Notes under the pieces: model-generated | What the model was told of the DNA's origin: nothing | Database searches by the model: none | The model's input: only the letters and a program-made list of their open reading frames with translations | Source: Choanephora cucurbitarum | Lineage: Eukaryota > Mucoromycota > Mucoromycetes > Mucorales > Choanephoraceae | Length of the DNA stretch: 64,000 nucleotides | Reading direction: 5' to 3' | NCBI GenBank assembly: GCA_025331435.1 | Contig: JAIWNI010000038.1 | Location: forward strand, 186,001 to 250,000 | Shown here: in pieces, positions 12,192 to 25,380 of the stretch | Numbering within the stretch: the first letter of the stretch is position 1 | Layout of the letters: every line of letters begins with the position of its first letter | Made by a program: the position numbers and the translations under genes

Positions 12192-14714
12192 TTTTTTTCT
12201 TCCTTGCAGTTTCTTTTAATATACTTTGTTTTCTTACGGTACAAATTAATGAAGAAAGCACAGTAGCCAAAGCAATTTGAATAGTGTTTCAATGGATGAA
12301 AGAAGATGCTTTAAACCCATGTTTGAACTTGTCTGTTATTCATAGATGAGCTAAACTGAAAGAGGTCCTCATTTATATCTAGCTTAGACTAATGAGGTTA
12401 AATGGCTAAAGTAATTGGCACCTAAGATAGGCACGTTTTCGAGTACAGATAGTGAGAACACAATTAGCCATAAGAAAAACGAGTCTGCAAGAGCATAGTG
12501 TTCCGCGCCTTCGCTTGAACTTTATTTGCAGTCTTCGTGATATGTGTATTCACAAAAGCTTAGCGTCTGTTTTGTCACAAAATCACTTGTTAAGCTCCCA
12601 TGTAGATTGTTCAAATTCTTTCGAGATAAACTCTTTTTTTTTTCTTGTGCCTTTTGATACAGTCATTGAGACCTTGTTATGTTACCTTGGTCCTGATAGA
12701 TACCGCGCGACACGAAGCCAAACAAACGATGAAACACAGCCAGCTTTATAAGTTGTTAAATGAATACAAAGCCTGCTCTTGCTCTTCCTACTTTGTTGTT
12801 AATTGGTGTGTACAATCACTAGCTATTATGGTAAGGTTGGTATACGATGGAATACAATACACGATATTACATAACAGAACCAGTAATCCGAAAGCTCACT
12901 TGATTTGTATCATTAAAAAAAGAAGTTACATACTACTTTCGAAGAGAATGCAGTATTTGTAGCCTCATGTTCCCTCCTTGTCGCCCCGGTCCCTCATTTT
13001 TTCAATTCTGACATAAAAAAGAATGAGGCTAATCCGTCACTCAAAAGACACTAAATAAGGATACTAGCGTATAGCCTGGGCCTTGGTGCTCAACTTTTAC
13101 TTTTGATCAACAAAGTACCACAATAGCATAGTTAAGGCAAAGGTGATTTTTTTTTTGGATTGCATTGCCACCAATCAATATGTGATGTATTCCTAGTTTC
13201 GATATGTTGTGAGTTATATGATAAAATATCGGAATAAATGGTTATTCTCCCCAGAAATATAAACGCCATAACAATCTACTGCTCTGCTACAAAGTCAAAA
13301 TCATCACATGTGAAGCTTTTGTTTAACTGAAGAGTAAATCAATCGAAATGGCTTGCCATTTAGGTAGATGCTCAGACCAAGAACTACTGGGTACTCTCAA
13401 AAAATTTAAAATCAGCCCTAGAGATTTGCACTTTTGAAGCGGTGGTTATGTTTGTCAACACAGTCTGCAACACGCAAAAGCTGTTCCAAACAGTCAAGAA
13501 ATACAACCAGTGGAGGCAGTTCTCTTTTAATATTCTTTAAAAACTTCCACAGCTCTTGAAGATGCTACAGCTGCATTCAATGTGTATCAAGAGTATAAGC
13601 ATTCATTCAAGAAACTTTTGTTGCAATAGAAGCTAAAGACGGTATGAAATGAGGCAAGAAAAAGCTTATAATCGAACGTGCTTATCTGAGAGGAGGCATG
13701 TTCAGCAAGAGCAACATGCAGTACATAACCTGTTCATGGGTGACAGAACCTGTGTTTCTCGCTTGTCCGTTCGATGACACGTTTGTCTAGGAGGTTTCTG
13801 GAAAGAGAAGAAGCATAGCCTTTGCACATTAGTATCTATAACTAACAAGCAAACTACGCCTTAAGTATATGTTTTCTGCTTTCAAAAAAGCAGGTTATTC
13901 GTTGGGAATTGAAGAGAAAGATGGAAAAGAAAGTTCCAAGACAATCGATGGTATCTCTGTATGTAGCAACAAAACTTGCATTCTCAATTTAGCAAAGCAA
14001 TCTCAGAAACCAAGAAACTGCTTGCCTTCCTTGGCCATTGGTATATCTGGCGTATCTAGACCGATTGATTCAAGAATCATGGATTTTTTCAATCCTTCTC
14101 TGTAGTTACAGCAATCTGTTTTACATCGCTTTTTGTCGCACCATTTCTTGGAGCGAAACAGGACTAAGTTTACTGCTAATGACGAGTGTGTGTACCTTTT
14201 GGGGCAAAGTACAAGACTATCCTATCTCTAAAAGATCAATCTTAAAACTCTTTTAAATCTATGTCTTCAACTGTGTCAATAACTGTATTCTTGATGTACA
14301 TGTGAGTGTTTTATATTAATGAAGGTTTGATTTTCCAGATAATAAGTTTGCTCGCTGTAGATTTTACGACATACAGTTACTTTGCCCTCTCGAGATGTAA
14401 TGTCTTTGTAAGAATCGTTGGAGAGACACATCGAGATGCGATACTGATTTATTGATACACAAATGAGGCGACAAAGACCATATCTCTTGTCTCAAATTGC
14501 AAAGTTGACTTTTTCAGCAGTGATTTAGATCCCAATAAAGCAAGACATAAATATTCTTCTATCAACCAAGCCATTGAACCAAATCAAGCTTGAGAGCTTC
14601 TTTTATCATTCCCTACCTCCATAAGAAAAAGAAAAAGTAGTTCATGCCAATTGATATAGTTTCTTATTGCTAGTAAAAGTTCGTTTTGACAACAAAACAT
14701 TAGAGCCTAATCAG

Positions 14715-14745
<31 letters not shown>

Positions 14746-15039
14746 TTTGTTTAGTTGCCCCTTAAAAAATACAGGCTTAATCATCAACATCATATCCCTA
14801 TAATAATATTCGACCGTGCGCAGAAGTTGTTGTTTAGTGTGTGATTTATTGCAGGTAAAAAACAACAACCGGGGAATGGCTGGATCGTTCAAAATCACTT
14901 GTGCATAACATTCTTTCTTAGGTGTGCATCTGATCGTAAATTCTATAAAATGCAGCTTTTGTCCTGCAACTTTCTTTTTATTTCTCTTTATTTCTATCTG
15001 GTAGGAGATTTTTTTCTTTCTTTAAAAGAGAAAGCTCCA
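12192..15039. other. Long intergenic stretch, no gene recognised
   Basis: Contains short frames (12452-12751, 13869-14105, 14038-14256), none with a recognisable domain. The 13.4-14.2 kb part has broken protein-like segments in several frames and could be an old decayed gene or element, but no motif identifies it. An AT microsatellite lies at 14714-14742. The last 150 bp lead into the protease gene. Confidence 0.4.
14714..14742. repeat. (AT)n microsatellite
   Basis: About 14 consecutive AT units in non-coding DNA upstream of the protease gene. Confidence 0.85.
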
Positions 15040-16320
15040 ATGGTGAAAACTGTATTTTTAGTTTTTTTACTTTTGACAAGTACATATGGAATTCAGAACG
15101 GGATTGATGTAACTGATCAACACAGATACCCGTTTTTCATAATGATCGGCAATCCTCATGTATGCGGTGGCACCCTAATATCATATGATCCAGCTTATAT
15201 TTTGACAGCAGCCCATTGTGTAGATGCGCCTGAACACCCGAAAAGTTTTGGTCAAGGAAGCAGTCCTTACTTTGTATTATACGACGATATACATCGTAAA
15301 GAGCAGAAAGCAATTGCCATTGTGGATTGGGATATTCATCCTTTATACAATAAGACAGGGGAAGTAGATATACGATATGACGCTGCTATTGTGAAGCTAG
15401 AATTACCACTTCGACCCTCTCAGCGATTACAAAGAACACCTTTCTGGTCTTCAGCAGTTGCCGAACAACCACCTAGGCAAGGTGATCCATCTTTTTTGCT
15501 TCATTTTGTGGCCTATGAACTCAAAATGCTAATTATGTTTATTTACGAAAATTAGCCGAACTGATTGGATTTGGGTATACGGATTTGGAAGGAAGTTTGG
15601 CACAAACCTTGCAGATGCTGCCTTTAGATATCACCAAATTCGACTCAACAGGGGACGATTTGGTTGAATCCCGTTCAAAGACCGAGCCTCATATTGCTTG
15701 TCATGGGGACTCGGGAGGGCCTTTGATTGTCTATTATCCTACATTCAACACAGAAAAGAATGAGACGCAGGAAATACAATATGTGTTGGGTGATCTTACG
15801 CGTATCTTTGGTGCACGCGATGCAAGTCCAGAGGCCTTGACGTGTCCCTTAGCTGTTCACGAAGATGCGCATTATGGAAGTCACCTGAATACTGTCAGTC
15901 AAGTCTTTACTAATGCCATCAGCTTAGTAGACTGGATTGCAAATGTTACTAGTATTGGTATACAGGATCTACAAGATCCATTTTATAAGCCACCTTGTAA
16001 GTTTAGTGTATTGCATATGTGCATTTGTTGGAATGATTAAGAGTTTCTTTTTGTTGTTGAAAAAAAAACAAGATAACGAAGATGAAGAAAGTAGCCATGC
16101 TAAAGATCAAGAAGAATTGCAACTACATCCACCTTGGCAAATTGGCGTAGTAGTTGACAACAATGGCTTGTTGGATACGAAAGAAGCACACCACTTTTGG
16201 ATTGGTCCAATAGTCGAGAACATCCTGGGCAGTGAAAACAAAGCGAATGCTTTTGTCTCATCCAGGTCTAATTATTTATTGTATTTTGCTATAACCATTA
16301 TGTACATGTATTATCTATAA
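15040..16320 (+). CDS. Secreted trypsin-like (S1) serine protease
   Basis: Chymotrypsin-fold serine endopeptidase predicted to enter the secretory pathway. Three exons: 15040-15481, 15556-15996 and 16073-16320, with consistent phases, giving 376 residues. The chosen start gives a clean signal peptide (MVKTVFLVFLLLTSTYG); an in-frame ATG lies further upstream at 14952 but fits a signal peptide less well. The catalytic triad is complete: His in LTAAHCV, Asp in RYDAAIVKL and Ser in CHGDSGGPL. After the protease domain comes an acidic stretch (NEDEESSHAKDQEE) and a WQIGVVVDNNG segment. The extreme C-terminus is hydrophobic (about 17 residues), which could be a membrane or GPI-type anchor signal. 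It is longer than a simple trypsin (about 230-260 residues). Its stop lies 11 bp from the stop of the convergent MPH1 gene. Confidence 0.85.
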
Positions 16321-16331
16321 CCATTTTCTTT

Positions 16332-19300
16332 TTACATAAAATCATCATCACCACTCACAAAATCAGTACGGTTTTGATGAGTAAAGACAAGATCAGAAGA
16401 GAAATCCTGAATACTTTCCGCATCTCCTCCTTGCTCATCATCTGATTGAACAACATTATCGTCTTCTTGGTTGACAGTTAGCCATTTGTTTGCGTCAAAT
16501 CTATTCATCCAGTGTTTTCGATTGGGATGAGACTCATCTTGCAACAAGCTTTGAGCATAGATATGCTTATCTGTTGAAGCATGGCTGTGGACACTACTGT
16601 TACTACCAAGCAAATCGCTATTGTCATTGATAAATGAATCCAAAAGCGATTCTCCTTCTTCTTCATTATCTTCATCTGTTGTATGACCTCCGTCACTACT
16701 CTTTTCTGCTTCCATATCAAAGAATGGGTTATTGGCATCATACGTCAGGCGATGGCGATGATGACGACGGTGGTGCTCGTGAGCATTATAGCCACTCTGT
16801 TGAAGTCGTTTCAATAGTTGTCTACGAGGAGGAGGCGTAATAATCAAGTCTTCATCTAAGGGTGATAATGCATTGCCAGAAGAACGCTGTCTTAATCGCT
16901 TTCTGCGTGACTTGACAACTTCAATAGTATCTTCCATCTCTTCTTCAACTATGGGCTGCCTCCATCTACGTTTGCGCTGGACAACTAGAGGCGATTCTTC
17001 ATTTTCGCTCGATGGCATATCATGCCGAAGTGGAGAAGGGGTATATGCACCTTTTGCCAACTCGTTTAGTAGGTTAGGACTGGACTTGGTTTTAGGTGAA
17101 GGAATTGTTGTATCTGGCTCTTCGTCACTTGTCAAGACAATAGGTGTTGTCATAACGCTTTTAATGCGAGAAGGAAGAGGGCTTTTAATGGTTGGAGTGG
17201 GTATATGAGCAGCAGACTGATTTTGTGAATCGGGTGAAGAGATTATGTTCGCAGACTGTTTGTCCTCGTTATCACTTGAATCTGACATTGGTTGGTTGAA
17301 ATCAAACACAAAGACTTCATCCTCCTTTTCATGTTTGTCTTCCACTGGGGAAAGTGCACGGGGTGGATTTGCATAGAGAGATGACTTTTGGGCCATAAAT
17401 TGAGTAGACTGAGACTGACTTGTCTTTTGCTTGCTCTCTTCTTCAAACATGAATTGGGAGAAACCCTCATGAGGATCATCTTCAGACAGCTTGTTTTCGA
17501 AAAAGTTAGCAAGCATGCCATCACTCATGAAATCAAATTGATCAAATTCATCCTCATCATTTTCCGGTTGCTCTTGTTCTATCTCCTCTACATGTTCGTG
17601 GTCTTTTTTCTCTTCCAGTTGTTCCGACTCTACTGGCCTTACAGGAGAAGGGCTCTCTATAGGCTGGCTATCGTCCAAAACAATAATAGAGGTATCAATC
17701 TCCATAGGTTCGGTAAGATTGTGAGTGGTGTCAGGCAAAGAATGCGAGGTCAAGCGCATTGATATAAAGCGTCCTACTAAGGCTTTCATTGTCGCTTGTC
17801 GCTTCTTTAGCAACTCTTCTGCCTTGAAACTTAATGTGGGTATCTTCTCTGACCAGGTAAACTGAATTGGCTTTATGGAAACAGTAGAATCCATTTCAAA
17901 AGGGTATTCAGGTAATAAAGGATCATCAAACCCAATGTCCTTTTCATGGGTTATCATGAGAGCATCAGCCAAAAGAGCATCGTCCAGGTCATCAAAGAAG
18001 TCATCGCTTTCATCTTTGAGTGAACTGAGATCAAGGGGAGCAGCATTGGATGAAGTAGCGGTGATAGGAAAAGAGGTGGGGTCAGAGACAATTTTAGGTG
18101 AATCGGAAAGACTTACTTGCATCTCTTTATGACGATCTTGTAAGGGTTCTACCTCGTCATATAGACTATCGGGTAACATAGGCTCCCAAGAAAGTGAGTC
18201 TTGTTGTTCTTTTTCCTTGCTCTGATTGTTTGCAATAGAGGCTTCTTTCGATTTACCCTTGTCTTTTGATTTGGAAGAGAATGCGCTGTCTTGTTCTGAT
18301 GAGAAGATAGCATCAGTATCAATAAACTGAGCAACATCATGGGTTTCCATAAAATCAGCAAAATCATCATCGTTTACACGCTTCGACCGACTGCTGTTTG
18401 ATCGACTGCTTCCACCACCACCAATTAAGTGCTGAAACAATGTCGTTTGCTGCTTAGCTTTCCCTTTGGAAGGTAAATGTAACTGTGTCTGCTTTTTTTT
18501 CGCTGTCGTGGTTGTCTTTAGAAGTTCAATTTTGTCATTGGGATTCAAAATTCGATGTTCCATCTTTTGGACCAGATGTACAAATTGAATAGTTCGGTGC
18601 GAATGACCTACTCGGTGAGTAGGCTTTTGTACGGTCTGAATAGGCATGAATCGATTGATGCTCTTGATCATTCGTTGCACAGGCCAGAAACGATCATAGA
18701 GGTCCTCTGTTGAACTGAAGGTGTGATCGCGGTCATTAAAGCTACGGATAAAAGACTTCTTGACTTCTGGTCTTAGAAAGCCTTCAGATGTATGATAAAT
18801 GTCTTCTTGATCCATTGCTCGTTTCTGTCTCTTTGGGCCGATTTTACGTTTGAATTGGCCTACTTCTAACTTCTTTCTACACAATACAGGTTTGTAGTTA
18901 TTGGGCAGAATAACAGGATTGTTTGGGTAATATTTGATGAGCCCGCCGCGAGCAATCAAGCTTTGGATTCTAGCATAAGCATCTTTGGCTTGTTGAAATT
19001 TTCTTTCTTCAGATTCAGTCATCAACAAGATACATTTACCCTTTCTTTTACGACCAGTACGACCCATACGTTGTAACTAAAGTAACTTGTTAGTCGCACT
19101 GATATTTTGTGTTATACAAGTGCCATACCATACGAATAGGAGATGATTGAGAATCAAAACAGATAATCAGATCCACTTCACCAATATCTAAACCTTCTTC
19201 ACCAATGCTAGTGGAAACCAAAATATTAAAGACGTCCAGCTTGAACTTTTGAATGACCTAAACAGAAAAAAATTAGATAGGATGAGATAAGTGTTTTCAG

Positions 19301-20902
19301 CTCATGAAAAAAAACACTAACTTCTTGTTGTTCTGACTGTTTGAGACCCTTTATGCCGTTTTTATCTGATGCCTGACCTACAAAGAAAGAAGGTCGAAGC
19401 ATAGGTGCATGTCGATTCAATACTTGACAGATATCTTGTACAGAGGTACGATAGCTGGAGAAAATCATGACTTTTGAAGATTCGCCTTCTGGTAGATTAG
19501 CAAAATGATTGATCAGGATAGAGACCAGCTTATCCATCTTTGGATGTCCGATGAAATCAGGTTTAGACATTTCATTTTTAGCATTGCGCAGTATCGTTTG
19601 AAGTACGTTGTTATCCAAAAAAGCCTTTTGAGACTTGTTCAGTTTCTTGCCTGTCTCTCGGGTATTCTTGAATTCTTCTAGGACAGAGTCAATGGATTCC
19701 ACAAACGGTACGACACCATGTTGACAAAGGAGTTCATAAGCACGGGCAGCATGTTCTGCCACCAAAAAGAGAGCAGTTACTTGGAATTTGAGTGCATTAT
19801 TTAGGTTTCGAGCATTTTGATAGAAATGTAGTCGAGCACTTCGTAAGCCAAAGGAAGAATTGCGATCGACATCAGAACTGACGGTGGTAGGTTTCTTGGA
19901 CAGCTCAAGTAAAAGTGGGCCAAACACTTTGTTTTTGTAGTCGTCAACCACTCGAGGCAAAATACCTGTCGATCCCTCTGTATAACTCAGCTTGACAACG
20001 ATGTGTTGAATGTTTTTTCCATGAGAGAATTCACGAATATCCATAGAATCCTCTGTTCTGATTTGAATCTGTGTTATATGAAGGTTGTTGACGACATCCT
20101 GAACGGCATCCAGATTAGAGCCAGGCGTTGCTGTCAAGGCCAAAACTCGAAAATGTTTATTCACTTTGGAAACTCTCTTAACAACAACTGTATAGGCGAA
20201 ATTGCCTGTGGCCTTGTGAGCTTCATCAACCACAATGCAGGCTATCTTGTCTCCTGGACAAATAGCGTTTTCCAAGTCTTTCTGTACTGTCTGAGGTGTT
20301 GCAAAAAAGACTCGCTTAGATTTCCAGAGCTCTTTTCGCTTGGCAGGTGAAGTGTTGCCCATCATATCAACTGTATCATCCTGAGGTAATCCGCATACTG
20401 TATAACACGCTTCAATCTGCTGCTCTACTAAAGGACGAGTGGGCGCCATGAAAATGATTTTTGAATTGGGAAACCAGCGATAGTAGTTGAACATGACAAC
20501 TGCAGCAATAAACGTTTTACCGAGACCTGTGGGTAAGGCAACCAAGGTATTGTTGAATATGGCCTTTTGAACAATATTGAATTGATAGCCACGGATCGTA
20601 TAGTTAGTAGGATAGATCCAGGTTCTTAGATTCTCTGCATCAAAAGGGTGAAAACTAGGTGTTGATTCGGGCAATGGAGGAGGAGGATCGGGGTCATGTT
20701 CACCAAACGACACAAAGGTAATCTGACCCCTTTGTTGTTCTACTGTCTCAGTCACTTCAACCAGTTGGTCAAGGTCCAAATCATCGTCATCGTCACCGAA
20801 ATCGTCTTCTGGTATTGTCATATTACTGTTGGCTGGTGGTTGGTGGTCTGCTTCTATTGAATTCGCAGTCAAATCAAGCATATCAAATTCATCTTCACTC
20901 AT
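16332..20902 (-). CDS. MPH1: FANCM/Mph1-family DNA repair helicase
   Basis: 3'-5' superfamily 2 DNA translocase of the FANCM/Mph1/Hef group. The family remodels stalled forks and D-loops and limits crossovers in the nucleus. Three exons: 20902-19322, 19257-19129 and 19076-16332, with two GT-AG introns of 63 and 51-52 nt in phase 0, giving about 1484 residues. The diagnostic entry block [19 protein letters not shown] is followed by Walker A (LPTGLGKT, about 123-130), [10 protein letters not shown], the DEAH box in [10 protein letters not shown] (about 226) and LTATPG. Exon 2 encodes motif V ([12 protein letters not shown]). Motif VI ([12 protein letters not shown]) opens exon 3. The long C-terminal tail (about 800 residues) is acidic, Ser-rich and probably disordered, and no ERCC4 nuclease domain is visible, as in fungal Mph1. 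The N-terminus is acidic. Confidence 0.93.
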
Positions 20903-21100
20903 AACTGCGCGAATTCTTTAAAAAGAGAAAAAAGCAAAAAAAAAAAAAAAACTCTTTTATGCCTCCGATGTCAAATAAATGAAAGGAGATTCTGATTGGA
21001 TGAATGGATGGTCAATACATCAGATAGATTATGATCTGTTAAGTATACCCTTATTTATTAAGCTTTACTCTCACTAGGAACACGAAAAGACAGAAGACAG

Positions 21101-23266
21101 CTAATCTTTGCCAACATCTGGTTTTGTAATTGAAGAAGAGCTACTTTGTGGATGGAAAGAGATGATGTCTCGAGGATGGCTAAGCATGGTCTTGCTTTCA
21201 TGACTAAAGCGTTGATTACCTATTCCTTCGTGTCCTACCAAGTTAGGTGAAACCGTACCCACTGCAGAAATCTCATTTGGAGAATGATACCGAGGAATAT
21301 CCGTTGATAGGAATTTGGTGCATTCCTCTTCCACCTTGTCCCAATCAACTTCCATCGAAATGATACCTTGAGATTTTGATGATGCCAATGTGTCGCTATC
21401 CTTGTTGCTACTCTTATTTTTTTTGGATCTTTTTCGATTCCAAAGAAAAAAAGCAATGATGGCGAATCCAACCTATGAACAATAGATGCACAGGGCAATT
21501 CTCGTATATCAATATTTTCTGTTTCTCTCTCTTTTTTTTTCTAAAAAAAAAGGACCTACGATGATACAAGCAACAGATATGCCACCTTTTGCAGCAGCAC
21601 TTAACTCTTCATTATTATCGTCTTTTTCAGCTTTAGGAGTGCTATTAGTAGAGACATTACTGGTACGAGGAAACTTGTCAAGAGAACGGATTTGATAAGG
21701 GTCGGTAATATCTAATATGAGTATCGAATTAACACCGTTTTTATTGGTATTTATTCCCCACATAATGATGAGTGTGTTGTTTGAAACCAGTACAGCTAAC
21801 AAAATGAATTGAATTAGTATCATTGGCTGTTCTTCTAAAAGTTCTTTGACAGGAAAGTTACCAGAATGTCTTGATCTTGAAAGTGCAAAGTTATTTGATT
21901 TAGAGATGTAGACTCTCGACCATGTATTGCTATCAAGATCAAGAGTAAAACAGTACTCAGTTGAGACGTCTATTGCATGATTAGTGGAAAACAATGATAT
22001 ATAGTCAATTTGGGTTATAGCATACCACCTAAATCAGATTCACCACCATACATAATAACATCTCTGTTTGTACTTGGAGCTATGATCCAAGGTGGCAAGT
22101 TAGTCTCATTCGATTTCCTTTTTTCGAAAACTGTAAGATTTACCTAGAGTCAATGTATGGCGGAATCTAGATCGATTGGATGGCATTCCGATCAACTCAA
22201 TCTGGGTCCAAGAATTATTGGTCGTATCAAAGACTATGGCTGTGGAGAGTGGAAGTGGGATAAATGTACCTCCATTGAAATTAGGATCTAAAATCTTGCC
22301 ACCGATAAATAGAATTCTTTGCAAAACAGGGTCGTATACAGACACTTGGTGAGACCACAGGACGCCTTGAACACTAGGTGTAATCCTAGTTTCATACCAT
22401 GGCTATTGTTTGAATCATGAATTAGAATGAGTATTAAATATAGTATTTAAGAAAAAGGAGCATACGTTGGTTAGGTTATTTATATCGAAAAAAACAGTTT
22501 CATCAAAGCCTGTCTTAATTATTTTCACAGGAGTATCTTCGCTAAAGTTGGCTGGAGTTATGGACTCAGCTTCAGCAGATGCTCTTAAAAAACACAAATC
22601 AGTTGCAAGCGTAAGTTTTAGTTCACATCCATATAATTACAATGAAAAACCTCCAAATAAAGCTATACCTTTACCAGGGACCTGAACTGCAGACCCTGCA
22701 AATCTACAATGACACATTGAGCCGATTTTTTAAAAGACGCGAGTGTTAAAAAGTTGACTTAGCTACATTTGTGTCTGTCCAGTAAAAGAATTGTTATAGG
22801 GCTCATATTTGCTCCACTTTTGGTCTAGGGCATCATAAACTATAGTTTGATCTTCCAAAAGAGCACCGAAGGATAATCCTCCATTGAAGAAAATACGTCT
22901 TCCATCTCCCATTCCAGCCCATTGAGGAGAAATTCTATAGGTCGTGTTTACGCCAGTCATGTCGGGGTAAACAATATTCAACCTCGACCGTAAAGTGGAA
23001 ACTGGCTTGCCAGATGCATTGGTGAGGTTAAGGGAAATTACATCGTTGCTTGGGGAAGATGTGAGAGCACCATAAAATTTTCTTCCAAAAAAGCAATAGA
23101 TCACTTCGTTAAGATACTCGCATTCTACAACAAGAAGCTTATATAACTAACAGTCGTTTTATTAATTTGTCTAGAGATTTTTACGTGTCTCGCTCCGGTT
23201 ATCGTCTTGGTTCTGAGCAGCAGATAGAGCTGCTACGAGAAGCAGCATTAATGAATAAAGTATCAT
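21101..23266 (-). CDS. Kelch-repeat type I membrane protein
   Basis: Nine exons reconstructed from splice signals: 23266-23185, 23124-22767, 22703-22641, 22583-22466, 22402-22144, 22079-22026, 21969-21862, 21795-21560 and 21472-21101. All eight introns are GT-AG and 56-88 nt long, every phase agrees, and the product is 549 residues. A signal peptide (MILYSLMLLLVAALSAAQ) is followed by kelch/galactose-oxidase-like repeats, visible as IALFGGFS, RILFIGGK, VIMYGGE and LIIMWG, each followed by a strand and a Trp such as SNTWSR or NSWTQI. One transmembrane helix (GISVACIIVGFAIIAFFLW) is formed across the last splice. A basic stop-transfer (NRKRSKKNK) and a roughly 110-residue Ser-rich cytoplasmic tail follow. 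Multi-exon secreted kelch membrane proteins are, as I recall, frequent in Mucorales; their function is unknown. Confidence 0.82.
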
Positions 23267-24945
23267 TACAAGGTAACGAGAAGCAGCGAAAGAAGTAACA
23301 ACCCGAAAAGTTAGTCTTTCCTTCTAAATACTCAGGCAATTAGTTTTGTGGCATGTCAACACAACCATTGTTACATTTTCTTCTGATATAGTTAATCGTC
23401 TTGATCTTAAAAAGAAAGACACAATGCTTATACTGCCCTATTTCTTCAGTTATAATATTCGAATGCACATCTTAAGACAACCGTTTCTACCAGAAACAAC
23501 TGTGTCAAAAAAAGATTTGCTGCAACATGCAAAAGAATAACACATATATCTCAAAGAAGATTGTAACACATACAGAAAAGCTTCTGAAATAACAAATAAA
23601 GCAGTAAAGGCTACTAGATGAAATAAATTCTTAATGTAGCATTACCATATAGTCATGCGTGTTATTTCTAGCTTTTGAAAGTGGTACAATAGTCGCTTTA
23701 TTTAAGAGTGTGCATATTCTTGAGAAATACACTCTTATACTGAGCATACTCTTAAATCAAACACTCTTAAATCGAGCGACTACTGTACTTTTGTCACGAA
23801 AATCAAACAGAAAACAGTAGCTCTCTGTGCTGTAACACTCTTCTACTTTTTTCTGTGATATGTAGTACGCAATGGCTTAGAAAACTATAATGTTCAGATG
23901 TTGAGAGACTCAATAACTTAAAAGTCCTTCGGTTTCTTACGTAAAGAAGTTTTAATATTGCTCAATGTAGATATATGTAGACTTTGGGTTAATGAGTAAT
24001 TCTAACAATCATGCTTGATACCCCTAAATTTTAGACACATTTCTTAGCAAGTATCTTTCTTTTGAGCTCGGATAACTCTTTTTTCTTTGTCATTTCGGGA
24101 CTTCTTTCAATTTCAACAGCAGTATAAGCCTGCATCTATATGTTTTTGTTAAAATGCTGCAGACTCTAGTCCAGTAAGTACAGTATAAAGCGAGTTTCTG
24201 TATAAGTTAACATCCAGTCTTTGAACTACAGTTGCCGTTTCGGTCATGGAGGAACACCATGTAAGCTTATATTCGAAAAAGAAACATCTACGATAAATTT
24301 CTTATTGCAGAAAATAAATGTAGAAAAAACTTGGATGTTATTGAGTCGAATATAGCTGAGAAATTACTAGCAATGTTTTATAAACACACACACTGTGCCG
24401 TTCCTGTATCTTTATCGGTGTGAATCTATTTATAGTACTCGGCAGTAAGAAAAGCATTAAAAAGACAACAACTGTGCCTGCGAAGACATAACTTGTCTTT
24501 TGAATATAGTAGTACAATGCAGCCGTAGTGTTTGTTTCAAACTTAATGTAAGATCTGATTGTTCGAAATGATAAAAAAAGAAGACCTGTAAAATATTGCA
24601 GAGCTAGTGGCTTTTGTTTGGGAAACAACTTGAGATAGAAATTAACGTGCTTGAGATCAACAACTTTTGATAATAATAATAGTAGCTTTATTTATATAAA
24701 CAAAGATAATAATCATAATTTATAATAAACGTACTTTTTTTTTATTCTCTTAAGTATATAAGTTTTCAACCGAGAAAAAGAAAAGAAGTAAGTGAATAAG
24801 AAGATATTTATGACAAGTGTAACCAAATCAAAGAAGTCAAGTTGGTCACAGAATTGGAAAGGACAAGATAAAAAGAGAAAGTTGTGTCCGAAAACAACAT
24901 CTTTCATCTGTCATATTTAAGCTTTTTCTGACCAATCAAGAAAAG
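23267..24945. other. Intergenic; kelch gene promoter, a MITE, left flank of the Crypton pair
   Basis: Contains a 99-bp TA-flanked miniature element (listed separately) and otherwise AT-rich DNA. A hydrophobic minus-strand frame at 24338-24628 has no support from composition or motifs. The right end (ACCAATCAAGAAAAG) is the left flank of the recombinase element. Confidence 0.45.
23687..23785. mobile_element. Miniature TA-flanked inverted-repeat element (family A), 99 bp
   Basis: Left end CAATAGTCGCTTTATTTAAG and right end, read inverted, CAGTAGTCGCTCGATTTAAG. The match continues as AGTG, so the terminal repeats span about 24 bp with few differences. TA dinucleotides sit immediately outside both ends, as expected for a Tc1/mariner/pogo-type target duplication. 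The interior holds a second copy of the AAGAGTG/CACTCTT motif and no coding capacity. A related copy is at 40189-40351 and a fragment near 39272-39366. Confidence 0.7.
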
Positions 24946-24951
24946 TCAGTA
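24946..24951. repeat. TCAGTA direct repeat, left outer boundary
   Basis: One of three TCAGTA hexamers, at 24946, 28034 and 31123, marking the left edge, the junction and the right edge of the tandem units. Sequence outside differs: AAGAAAAG on the left, AATATGCA on the right. Short direct repeats of this sort are the expected outcome of Crypton integration by site-specific recombination. The original empty site would read AAGAAAAG-TCAGTA-AATATGCA (inference). Confidence 0.7.
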
Positions 24952-24963
24952 TCTCAACCTTGA

Positions 24964-25002
24964 GACTCATCTCAGACTCAAAAAAAATTAATGTCGGAGT
25001 AA
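24964..25002. repeat. Left subterminal inverted motif of unit 1
   Basis: Contains GACTCATCTCAGACTC, a 15-nt A/T-rich spacer and CGGAGTAA. The right end of the unit (27969-28007), read on the other strand, has GACTCAGTCCTGAGACTC, a 13-nt spacer and CGGAGTAA. The shared order and orientation suggest paired recombinase or GCR1_C binding sites (inference). Confidence 0.6.
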
Positions 25003-25323
25003 AATTTTAAGCAGTGAATTTCCTTTTTGAAATTTTATTTTAAAGTATTTTTTAGTCTCTCTGCTAATTAAAAGAAAATACCTTTTGAATACGTTGGTAT
25101 TTTTACTCTGTGTCTCATCTGAGACTAATAGTTGGAATATGACTTTTTGAGCCAATAAAAAGTCTTCCCTGAATAATTGTGTAAATGACTTTCCATAAAT
25201 GAGTTTTGAAGCTTTGTGGAACTAAGGCTTGAATACAATGAGTGGTTCGAAGCGTACTTTGACATTATTATTGTTATTATGGGTAATAAGTAATTAGACT
25301 GAGTGGTAAACTGCTGTTCCTAG

Positions 25324-25330
25324 TATATAA
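25324..25330 (+). promoter_or_regulatory. TATA-like box of Crypton gene, unit 1
   Basis: TATATAA lies 51 bp upstream of the recombinase ATG in AT-rich leader DNA. Spacing is suitable for a compact promoter. The same sequence occurs at 28412 in unit 2. Confidence 0.45.
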
Positions 25331-25380
25331 GGCCTTCTCGTTTTGACAGTTTGTAAATATCAACAAATTTATTCTTAAAA

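Noticed and set aside
13400..14260. Protein-like fragments between the TM9 and protease genes
   Set aside because: Frames are broken every few dozen codons and no motif could be assigned; not enough to call a pseudogene.
24180..24365. Possible further TIR element (CAGTATAAAGCGAG... with an inverted AACATCCA block)
   Set aside because: Only about 8-10 bp match convincingly between the two ends and the spacing differs, so the inverted repeat could be chance.
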